Part shown: positions 26,509-32,896 of the stretch, piece after piece
Position numbering within the stretch: position 1 is the stretch's first letter
How the letters are laid out: each line of letters opens with the position of its first letter
Assembly (NCBI RefSeq): GCF_004919045.1
Contig: NZ_SWDW01000023.1
Coordinates: 1-33,019 of the forward strand
DNA: 33,019 nt
Direction: 5' to 3'
Source: Sinomonas albida
GTDB lineage: Bacteria; Actinomycetota; Actinomycetes; Actinomycetales; Micrococcaceae
Made by a program: the position numbers and the translations under genes
The notes under the pieces: generated by a model
The model's input: only the letters and a program-made list of their open reading frames with translations
What the model was told of the DNA's origin: nothing
The model's database searches: none

Positions 26509-27292
26509 CCGCTCGGCGCGCGCCGCGGTCAAGGTCGCACTAGTCGTCGTCCTCGCGCTCCTGCTCGGCGTGCCGCTCCTCGCCGTGGCGCTCGCCGCGT
26601 TCGCGGGGAGCTGGAACGGCGTGTGGCCCTCAGACCCGACGCTCGCGCACCTCGCGGACGCCCTCTCGGCGGACAACCTCGCGAGCATCTCCGTGAGCCT
26701 CCAGACGGCCCTCGTCTCGAGCATCGGCGCCGTAGCCGTCGGCGCGTGGGCCGCGCTCGCCGCCCGCTCGGCTCGGGGCCGGGCCGCGAGGGTCATCGAC
26801 GCGGTGTTCCACCTGCCCGCGGCGGTGCCGTCCGTCGTCGTCGGCCTCGGGCTCCTCACCGCGTTCAGCCGGCCGCCGCTCACGCTCAACGGCACCGCGG
26901 CGATCGTGGTGATCGCCCAGACCACGCTCGTGCTCGCGTTCGCGTACAACACGGTGGCAGGCGCGGCCGAGGGGCTCGACCCCGTGCTCGAGCAGGCCGC
27001 GGGGAGCCTCGGCGCGAGCCCGGTGCGGGTGCTGTTCACGGTGCGGCTCCCGCTGCTCCTGCCCTCGATCGGTGCGGCCCTCGGTCTCGCGTTTGCGCTG
27101 TGCATGGGCGAGCTCGGGGCCACGATCATGGTCTATCCGGCGAGCTGGCGGACCCTGCCCGTGAGCATCTTCGCGCTCGCCGACCGCGGGAGCCTGTTCC
27201 TCGCCGCCGCGGATACGCTCGTGCTCATCGCCGTGACAGTCGCGGTCCTCGGCCTCATCGCCCGGCTGCGCGGGCGCACTATGGTGCGCTAG
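26495..27292 (+). CDS. phnV: ABC transporter permease, aminophosphonate importer (PhnV-like)
   Basis: A 265-residue permease with about six helices. The EAA loop is LEQAAGSLGASPVRVLFTVRLP. The start GTG 26495 has a strong AGGAGGT (26484-26490) located inside the end of the upstream permease, and the genes overlap by 14 bp. It is the last gene of the plus-strand phosphonate operon. A small 7-bp hairpin (27354-27371) in the 81-bp gap before the convergent LysR gene is the only terminator-like structure, and it is weak. Confidence 0.88.
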   Translation: MLLHSRSARAAVKVALVVVLALLLGVPLLAVALAAFAGSWNGVWPSDPTLAHLADALSADNLASISVSLQTALVSSIGAVAVGAWAALAARSARGRAARVIDAVFHLPAAVPSVVVGLGLLTAFSRPPLTLNGTAAIVVIAQTTLVLAFAYNTVAGAAEGLDPVLEQAAGSLGASPVRVLFTVRLPLLLPSIGAALGLAFALCMGELGATIMVYPASWRTLPVSIFALADRGSLFLAAADTLVLIAVTVAVLGLIARLRGRTMVR

Positions 27293-27373
27293 CGCGCGCT
27301 TGCCCGGGTTCGCCCGGCTGCTCGGTCGTGCCCGGCTGGGGTTGGGTCAGGCTTGGCCCGGAGTCGGGCCACG

Positions 27374-28225
27374 CTAGGTCCGGCTCAGCGTGCGGCCCAT
27401 GATCGCGTCCGTGAGGGCGTCTACCGCGGCCGAGTTTGCGAGCGGGTTGCGGATGAGCGTGAAGTCGACGTCCCCCACCGGCGGGAGGTCGAAGCGGCGC
27501 GTGATGATCGAGAGGTCCTCGGGAACGAGCGTGGTCGGCATGACGCCGACGCCGAGACCGGCGCGCACGGCCGCGAGGACGCCCGCGATCTGCTTCGTGC
27601 TGCACGTGACCTTCCACGTGCGGCCGCTCGCCTCGAGGGCCTCGATCGCGAGCGTCCGGCTCAGGCTCGGCGCGGGGTAGACCACGAGTGGGACCGGCTG
27701 GCCAGGTTCGAGCACGGTTTGTTCGACGCCGACCCACGAGAACACGTCGTGGCGCACGACCGTGCCCTCCTGCGCGCCGGCGACCCACTTGATGAACACG
27801 AGGTCGAGCTGGCCCGCCTTGAGGCGGCGGTGCAGATCGTCGCTCTGGCTCACGGTCAGCTCGAGGTTCAGCTGCGGATACGCGCGCCGGAATTCGCGGA
27901 GGATGCGCGGGAGGCCCGTGATCGCGAGATCGTCGGCCGTGCCGAAGCGCAGCCGGCCGCGCATGGCCGCGCCGCGGAAGTACCGCTCCGCCTCCTCCTG
28001 GGCCGCGAGGATGGTGCGGGCGAAGCCGGCCATCGCGTCGCCGTTGTCCGTGAGCCGCACGCCGTGGGTGTCCCGGACCAGGAGGATGCGGCCCGCGGCC
28101 TTCTCGAGCTTCGCGACGTGCTGGCTCACGGTGGGCTGGGCGAGGCCCAGACGGTCCGCCGCGAGCGTGAAGCTCAGGTGCTCGGCGACGGAGAGGAACG
28201 TGCGGAGCTGAACCGGATCGAACAT
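27374..28225 (-). CDS. LysR-family transcriptional regulator
   Basis: 283 residues. The winged helix at the N-terminus (LRTFLSVAEHLSFTLAADRLGLAQPTVSQHVAKLE, residues 7-41) is canonical and is followed by a two-lobed effector domain (LRFGTADDLAITGLPRILREFRRAYPQL, VRAGLGVGVMP). It starts at ATG 28225, chosen because LysR proteins begin a few residues before this helix; AGGA lies 7 nt upstream. It is divergent from an MFS exporter gene with a T-N11-A box in the gap, so it probably controls that exporter and itself. Convergent with the end of the phosphonate operon but not obviously part of it. Confidence 0.92.
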   Translation of the reverse strand: MFDPVQLRTFLSVAEHLSFTLAADRLGLAQPTVSQHVAKLEKAAGRILLVRDTHGVRLTDNGDAMAGFARTILAAQEEAERYFRGAAMRGRLRFGTADDLAITGLPRILREFRRAYPQLNLELTVSQSDDLHRRLKAGQLDLVFIKWVAGAQEGTVVRHDVFSWVGVEQTVLEPGQPVPLVVYPAPSLSRTLAIEALEASGRTWKVTCSTKQIAGVLAAVRAGLGVGVMPTTLVPEDLSIITRRFDLPPVGDVDFTLIRNPLANSAAVDALTDAIMGRTLSRT

Positions 28226-28266
28226 TCCTTCATCCTGCCGCGACCTCATTACGGAACGCAATAGCT

Positions 28267-28283
28267 CTTATAGTGCAAATAAG
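28267..28283. promoter_or_regulatory. LysR-type binding box
   Basis: CTTAT-N7-ATAAG is a perfect interrupted dyad containing TTAT-N7-ATAA, the T-N11-A architecture of LysR sites. It is AT-rich in a GC-rich region, 42 bp upstream of the LysR start and 80 bp upstream of the MFS start. Confidence 0.65.
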
Positions 28284-28362
28284 CTTCCGCAATGGATTGG
28301 GCGCTGCATAGCGTTAAAGCACACGATCGCCCAGCCCCCGAACGAAACTTCAGGACTTCTCC

Positions 28363-29685
28363 GTGACCTCGCCCAGTTCCGCCATGCCCACCGACGCCTT
28401 GCCTTCACTGCCTGCCCAGCCGTTCGCCACCGCCCAGACCTACCCGCCCACGGGGCCCATCGCCGTCGTCGGTGATCGCTTGCCGTGGAAGCACACGTTC
28501 ATCTCGCTCCGGGTCCACAACTTCCGGCTCTTCGCGGCCTCGCACTTCATCGCCGTCATCGCGGTGTGGATGCAGCGCATCGCCCAGGACTGGATTGTCC
28601 TGCAGCTCTCCGGCTCGGTCGCGGCCGTGGGCGTCACGGTGGCGATGCAGTTCCTCCCGGTCCTCATCCTCGGGCCGTGGGGAGGCCTCATGGCCGACCG
28701 CTTCTCGAAGCGCCGCCTCCTGCAGATCTGCCAGGCGAGTGCGGGCATCTGCGCGACCGTGCTCGGCACGCTCGCACTGACGCACAGCCTTCAGGTGTGG
28801 CACGTCTACGCGGTGGCCGTGGTGCTCGGGCTCGTGACGGTGCTCGACCAGCCGTCGCGCCAGGTGTTCGTCAACGAGCTCGTGGGCCCCGACTACCTGC
28901 GCAATGCGATCAGCGTCAACTCGACAACGTTCCAGCTCGGCGGCCTCATCGGCCCCGCGGTCGCGGGCGCCCTCCTTTCCGTGGTGGGCGGCGGCTGGGC
29001 CTTCGTGGTCAACGCGGTCGCGTGTTTCTGCACGGTGAGCATGCTCTCCCTGCTCCGCGTCCGCGAGCTGTACACGGCACCTCCCACGCCGAAGTCGAAG
29101 GGCATGCTGCGCGAGGCCGTCCAGTACGCGTGGCGTAAGCCCACGATCCGCTGGCCGTGGATGCTCGCGGGCGTCATCGCGGTGTTCGCCCTTAGCCTCC
29201 CGGTGCTCCTCGCGGGATACGCGGACCATGTGTTCGCGATCGGGGCGAGCGGCTACGGGATGCTCAACACGCTCGTGGCGCTCGGCTCGCTCGCGGGGGC
29301 CATCGCGTCGGCCCGCCGCCGGGCGCTGCGGCTCCAGACCGTCGTGGTGGGGGCCGGGCTCTACGGTGTGCTGCTCGCGGTCGCGGCGTTCATCCCGTCG
29401 CTTCCCGTGTTCGGCGCACTCATGGCGGTGTCGGGCTTCTGCGCGCTGACGTTCCTCACGTCCGCTAACCAGCTCGTCCAGACGAGCGCCAACATGGCCA
29501 TCCGCGGGCGCGTCATGAGCCTCTACACGATGGTGCTCATGGGCGGGCAGGCCCTCGGCGGGCCCATGCTCGGCGGACTCGCCGAGGTGTGGGGCACGCA
29601 GGGCGCCCTCCTGTTCGGCGGCGCGATGCCTGCCCTCGTGGCCGGCGCTCTCGGCTTCTGGATGTGGCGCCGCCGGGCGAGCTGA
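28363..29685 (+). CDS. MFS exporter, MFS_3/EntS-like
   Basis: A 440-residue transporter with about twelve membrane helices after a roughly 45-residue proline-rich N-terminal tail. It shows the MFS_3 (enterobactin exporter-like) pattern: LRVHNFRLFAASHFIAVIAVWMQ, then the loop 2-3 motif GLMADRFSKRRLL and TVLDQPSRQVFVNELVG with NSTTFQLGGLIGPAVAGALL in the middle of the N-half. Members export siderophores, drugs or other small molecules by proton antiport. It starts at GTG 28363 with AGGA 7 nt upstream. Its partner is the divergent LysR regulator. The cargo cannot be deduced. Confidence 0.88.
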   Translation: MTSPSSAMPTDALPSLPAQPFATAQTYPPTGPIAVVGDRLPWKHTFISLRVHNFRLFAASHFIAVIAVWMQRIAQDWIVLQLSGSVAAVGVTVAMQFLPVLILGPWGGLMADRFSKRRLLQICQASAGICATVLGTLALTHSLQVWHVYAVAVVLGLVTVLDQPSRQVFVNELVGPDYLRNAISVNSTTFQLGGLIGPAVAGALLSVVGGGWAFVVNAVACFCTVSMLSLLRVRELYTAPPTPKSKGMLREAVQYAWRKPTIRWPWMLAGVIAVFALSLPVLLAGYADHVFAIGASGYGMLNTLVALGSLAGAIASARRRALRLQTVVVGAGLYGVLLAVAAFIPSLPVFGALMAVSGFCALTFLTSANQLVQTSANMAIRGRVMSLYTMVLMGGQALGGPMLGGLAEVWGTQGALLFGGAMPALVAGALGFWMWRRRAS

Positions 29686-29692
29686 GCGAGCC

Positions 29693-29783
29693 GCGGCGCC
29701 GCTGTCCGCTGAGGGCGCGCGGCGCCGCTGTTCGCTGAGGGTGCGCGGCGCCGCTGTCCGCTGAGGGTGCGCGGCGCCGTCGT
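29693..29783 (+). repeat. Tandem array of a 26-bp unit, four starts
   Basis: GCGGCGCC recurs at 29693, 29719, 29745 and 29771 (exact 26-bp period) with CGCTGTCCGCTGAGGGTGC between. It starts 8 bp after the MFS stop codon and abuts the inverted 21-bp arrays. Within each unit GGCGCC is palindromic. No coding potential is evident. Confidence 0.88.
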
Positions 29784-30000
29784 CCGATCTCCCCAACTAC
29801 TGTGCCGATCTCCCCAAGGTCTCTACCGGTCTCCCCAGGTATTGGGCTGGAGAACGCGGAGAAGCGTCCCTGCTTCCGCGGAACACCGCGCGCCGGGGGT
29901 TCCGTTGGACGAGTTCTGCGGTCAATAGTTGGGGAGATCGGCACAGTAGTTGGGGAGATTGGCACAGGAGTTGGGGAGATCGGCGCGGGAGCTGGGCGTT
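29784..30000. repeat. Inverted pair of 21-bp tandem arrays
   Basis: On the left, CCGATCTCCCCAA units start at 29784, 29805 and 29826 (period 21). On the right, the reverse-complement units (AGTTGGGGAGATCGGCAC) start at 29927, 29948, 29969 and 29990, also period 21. Bases 29784-29817 and 29929-29962 are reverse complements at 33 of 34 positions, separated by 111 bp that themselves contain smaller dyads. The structure could fold as a long hairpin in DNA or RNA, between two convergent transporter genes. Confidence 0.88.
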
Positions 30001-30006
30001 GGGAAG

Positions 30007-30125
30007 CCGTCTCGGGGTACAGCTACTGTCGGGCTCAGACCGTCTCGGGTACAGATACTGTCGGCTCACACCGTTTCGGGTACAGATACTGTCGGCTGAC
30101 ACCGTCTCGGGTACAGCTACCGCCC
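30007..30125 (+). repeat. Tandem array 3, four copies of a 31-33 bp unit sharing the array 2 core
   Basis: Units start at 30007, 30040, 30071 and 30102. The consensus is CCGTCTCGGGTACAGATACT followed by GTCGGCTCACA. The 19-bp core CCGTCTCGGGTACAGATAC is identical to the minus-strand core of array 2 near 4075-4190, while the filler between cores differs. The array ends 10 bp before the stop codon of the MHS transporter gene. Confidence 0.9.
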
Positions 30126-30134
30126 GGTGCCGCG

Positions 30135-31517
30135 CTACGCGGACTTCGTCGCGCTGGTGGCCTCGTGGTCGGCGGAGCGGTCGGCGGATTCGAGCGCGTC
30201 GAGATCGAGGGTCGAGGTTTCGCGCGTGGCCCACGTGGCGGCGGCGGAGATCGCCGCGAGCACGAACGTGAGGCCGCCGATGATGAGCGGCACATTCGCG
30301 GATCCCGGGGGCGCCACGAGCGTGAAGATCGTGGGGAGGAACGCCACGATCAGCAGGCCGAGGTTCTGCGAGACGGCGAAGCCCGTGACGCGCGTCCGCG
30401 TGGGGAAGAGCTCCTGGAAGAAGCTCGCGAAGGTGGCGTTCCACATCTGGTACAGCACGCCCCACATGAGGATGGCGAGCACGACCGTGAGCACCACGTT
30501 CTTCTGGCTGATCGCCCACAGGTAGGCGAACGAGAGGACGCCCGAGCTGAGCGAGCCGAAGATCATGAGCGGGCGCCGGCCGATCCGGTCCGAGAGCCGG
30601 CCGAAGAACGGGATGAGGATCACCGCGACGATGTTCGCCATGACCGGCATCCACAGGTAGGTGGCCGGGCTCATGCCGATTCCGTACGCAGGCTGCGTCG
30701 CGTAGGCGGTGCCGAAGACGGCCGCCGTGGTGCCGATGACGTTCGCGAGGCCCATGAGGATGGCGCGGAAGATGGTCCATCCGCTTTCACGCACCACCTG
30801 GACGACCGGGGCCTGGGGCACCACGTGCTCCTTGGCCTCGGCGAGAAAGACCGGAGTCTCGGCGACGCGGCGGCGAATGAGGTAGCCGGCCACGACGACG
30901 AACGCGCTGAGCAGGAACGGAACCCGCCAGCCCCACGAGTGGAACGCCTCCGACGGGAGCGCCGCCGAGAGCGGGATGAAGGCGGCGGAAGCGAGGATGC
31001 TCCCGGCCTGAGTGCCCTGGAGGCTGAAGCTCGTGTAGAAGCCGCGCTTGCCGGCGGGGGAGTGCTCGGCGATGAGGGCGCTTGCGCCGCTCAGCTCGCC
31101 CGCGACGGCGAACCCCTGAATGAGGCGCAGGACCACGAGGAGGATCGGGGCGACGATCCCGACCTGGCCGTAGGTTGGGAGGAGGCCCACCAGGAAGGTC
31201 GAGAAGCCCATGAGGAGGAGCGCGAAGACGAGGACGTTCTTGCGGCCGTGGCGGTCGCCCCAGTTGCCAAGCACGAACGCGCCGAGCGGACGGGCCACGT
31301 AGCCCACGGCGTACGTCGCGAGGGATGCGACGAGCGCCACGGTCGGATTGCCGCTCGGGAAGAAGACCCCGGGGAACACGAGGGCGGCGGCCGAGGCGTA
31401 GATCGAGAAGTCGTAGTACTCGAGCGTGCTGCCGAAGAAGCCGCTCACCGCGGCCCGCTTATGCATCGTTTCAATTTTGGGCTTGGGGCTCGACTGCCCG
31501 CGCACCTCTTCGTGCAT
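30135..31517 (-). CDS. MFS transporter, metabolite:H+ symporter (MHS) family
   Basis: A 460-residue, twelve-helix importer. The start region (RAAVSGFFGSTLEYYDFSIYA) is the hallmark of the MHS family (ShiA, ProP, KgtP and relatives), with the loop 2-3 motif GNWGDRHGRKNVL, RLIQGFAVAGELSGA after helix 4, and a repeat of the loop motif GRLSDRIGRRPLM in the second half. Substrates of the family are organic acids, betaines and shikimate. It starts at ATG 31517 with AGGAGG 5 nt upstream. Upstream are a LacI-type operator and a second dyad. It ends with a charged tail rich in D, E and S. The cargo is unknown, but a LacI-type operator hints at sugar-derived compounds. Confidence 0.9.
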   Translation of the reverse strand: MHEEVRGQSSPKPKIETMHKRAAVSGFFGSTLEYYDFSIYASAAALVFPGVFFPSGNPTVALVASLATYAVGYVARPLGAFVLGNWGDRHGRKNVLVFALLLMGFSTFLVGLLPTYGQVGIVAPILLVVLRLIQGFAVAGELSGASALIAEHSPAGKRGFYTSFSLQGTQAGSILASAAFIPLSAALPSEAFHSWGWRVPFLLSAFVVVAGYLIRRRVAETPVFLAEAKEHVVPQAPVVQVVRESGWTIFRAILMGLANVIGTTAAVFGTAYATQPAYGIGMSPATYLWMPVMANIVAVILIPFFGRLSDRIGRRPLMIFGSLSSGVLSFAYLWAISQKNVVLTVVLAILMWGVLYQMWNATFASFFQELFPTRTRVTGFAVSQNLGLLIVAFLPTIFTLVAPPGSANVPLIIGGLTFVLAAISAAATWATRETSTLDLDALESADRSADHEATSATKSA

Positions 31518-31593
31518 GAGACCCTCCTAGGTCATCGTGACTGTCCTGCTCGTCCGGTGCCCTGACCCTGATGGAGAGTGAGCCGGATTACGC

Positions 31594-31611
31594 TTGGTAA
31601 GCGCTTTCCAA
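31594..31611. promoter_or_regulatory. LacI-type operator upstream of the MHS transporter
   Basis: TTGGTAAGCGCTTTCCAA is an 18-bp near-perfect palindrome (one mismatched pair) with central GCGC, typical of LacI/GalR-family sites. It lies 77-94 bp upstream of the transporter start codon. No LacI gene is adjacent. Confidence 0.65.
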
Positions 31612-31612
31612 T

Positions 31613-31629
31613 AGATCACGATGTGATCT
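31613..31629. promoter_or_regulatory. Second dyad upstream of the MHS transporter
   Basis: AGATCACGATGTGATCT has perfect 7-bp arms (AGATCAC/GTGATCT) around 3 nt. It sits one base from the LacI-type operator, suggesting a composite control region. The factor is not recognised; the arms resemble CRP half-sites (GTGA/TCAC) but in the opposite (outward) arrangement. Confidence 0.45.
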
Positions 31630-31657
31630 TCGTGTCAATCCCCGCGGAAGCTGCGGG

Positions 31658-32677
31658 TCACCTCTGAGGCTTGGTGGCAGCCCCGGATCCGGGCGCGGAG
31701 CCGCGCGGCCGCCGCGGATTCTCGCCAGTGTCGCGGCGCAGCACGAGGGCGAGCGCGCCGACCCCGGACGCAGCCACGAGAACCAGCCCGGCAACGTACA
31801 GGCCGGAGAAGACAAGCTGGAGCTGGTCCGCGGAGCCGCGCACTGCGGGCCCGGTGGCGCCGAGAACGACGGCGGCGGCGTCGCCGGCCAATTCCTGCAT
31901 CGAGTCCCACAGCGCATGGAGGACGACGACGCCGGCGAACGTCCCGAGGACCACGCCCGTGAGGCGGTAGCGCGGCGACTCGTTGGCGACTGGCCTGCTG
32001 TGGGTGCCGTTGGTGGTGCCGTGGGTGCCGTTGGTGGTGCCGTGGGCGGTGCCGTTGGTGTTGGTGGCGCCCGCTGTCCGGGTGGCTGCGCCGAAGATGA
32101 CCGCGCCGAGGAGCGCCGTCCAGAGGACGTGGCACAGGGGCGTCAGGATGGAGCGCGCCGCCTCGCTCTGGAGGAGGGATCCGAGGTCAATCCCCTGCGA
32201 CGTGACCGCGGCGTTGAATGCGTACCCCGCGGACTCGAAGGCGGCGAAGCCCGCGCCGATGCAGGCGCCGAGCAGGGCGCCCTGAGGGGCGGTCTTGGGT
32301 ACGACGGCGCGGCCCAAGACGAGCAGGATGAGAGCCTTGACGAATTCCTCCACGAGCGCGACCTGCAGATAGCGCCAGGGAGAGTTGTCGAGGCGTCCCT
32401 CAAGGAGCGAGGCGCCGAGGACCCCGAACGCCCCGCCGAGGAAGAACGCCATGAAGGCGTCGAGCTGGGCCAGGGTGCCCGAGATCCGCTCGGCCGCGAA
32501 CAGGACCACGCAGAACGGCACCAAGAAGCTGCCCAGAAGGATGAGCGTGGGGATGAGATTGGTGTTGTGCGTCGTGGACGTGACGACGATCGTTGCGAGC
32601 CACAGTGCCAGCCCAGCGAGCAGGGCCTTCCACCACCATCCCTGGCGGCTCCTGGCTGGAGCGGAATCAGCGTCCAC
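31658..32677 (-). CDS. PrsW-family intramembrane metalloprotease
   Basis: A 339-residue, multi-helix membrane protein. PrsW/CAAX-type catalytic motifs are present: VEEFVKA with E110-E111 and K114, FAAFE with E148, PLCHVLW with H183, and LHALWDS with H254. These families cleave membrane proteins within the bilayer; PrsW of Bacillus cleaves an anti-sigma factor. A loop between helices (about 203-227) is an unusual low-complexity stretch of G, T, N and H encoded by 21-bp repeats. It starts at GTG 32677; there is no Shine-Dalgarno, but TATCCT lies exactly 6 nt upstream, so it is probably leaderless. The substrate is unknown and no anti-sigma gene is in the window. Confidence 0.88.
   Translation of the reverse strand: MDADSAPARSRQGWWWKALLAGLALWLATIVVTSTTHNTNLIPTLILLGSFLVPFCVVLFAAERISGTLAQLDAFMAFFLGGAFGVLGASLLEGRLDNSPWRYLQVALVEEFVKALILLVLGRAVVPKTAPQGALLGACIGAGFAAFESAGYAFNAAVTSQGIDLGSLLQSEAARSILTPLCHVLWTALLGAVIFGAATRTAGATNTNGTAHGTTNGTHGTTNGTHSRPVANESPRYRLTGVVLGTFAGVVVLHALWDSMQELAGDAAAVVLGATGPAVRGSADQLQLVFSGLYVAGLVLVAASGVGALALVLRRDTGENPRRPRGSAPGSGAATKPQR
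32001..32072 (-). repeat. In-frame 21-bp repeats in the PrsW gene
   Basis: GTGCCGTTGGTG recurs on the plus strand at 32004, 32025 and (diverged) 32049, encoding GTTNGTH-type heptapeptides on the minus strand. The period keeps frame, so copy number may vary between strains. Confidence 0.75.
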
Positions 32678-32683
32678 TCAGCG

Positions 32684-32689
32684 AGGATA
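32684..32689 (-). promoter_or_regulatory. Leaderless -10 box of the PrsW gene
   Basis: On the minus strand TATCCT, then 6 nt (CGCTGA), then the GTG start at 32677. No Shine-Dalgarno is present. No clear -35 at the standard distance. Confidence 0.55.
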
Positions 32690-32716
32690 CCGCCGGGTCA
32701 AGCCCGGAATGTGGAA

Positions 32717-32745
32717 AGCACCCCCGGTCCGAGACCGGGGGTGCT
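32717..32745 (-). terminator. Terminator of tRNA-Gly
   Basis: A perfect 13-bp stem AGCACCCCCGGTC / GACCGGGGGTGCT with a 3-nt loop. On the minus strand it is followed by TTTCC. It lies 23 nt beyond the tRNA 3' end, before the PrsW promoter. Confidence 0.87.
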
Positions 32746-32768
32746 GCGTCGTGCCGTGGCACAGAGGG

Positions 32769-32839
32769 AGCGGCCGACGGGAATCGAACCCGCGTATCAG
32801 GCTTGGGAAGCGTGCGCTCTGCCATTGAGCTACGGCCGC
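32769..32839 (-). tRNA. tRNA-Gly (anticodon CCC)
   Basis: 71 nt on the minus strand. The acceptor stem GCGGCCG/CGGCCGC is perfect with discriminator U, the D arm is GCTC..GAGC and the T arm is CGGGTTCGATTCCCG. The anticodon loop TTCCCAA gives CCC, reading GGG. The 3' CCA is not encoded. The anticodon stem CACGC/GCCTG has one C-C mismatch at the middle pair (29:41). It is followed by its own terminator. Confidence 0.93.
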
Positions 32840-32896
32840 GTCAGCCCCGGAGGGCTTCATCTAGCTTACAGTACGACGCCGGGTGGTTGAGGCAGG

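Noticed and set aside
29784-30000. Insertion sequence with terminal inverted repeats
   Set aside because: The centre is only 111 bp with no transposase, and no target-site duplication is evident.
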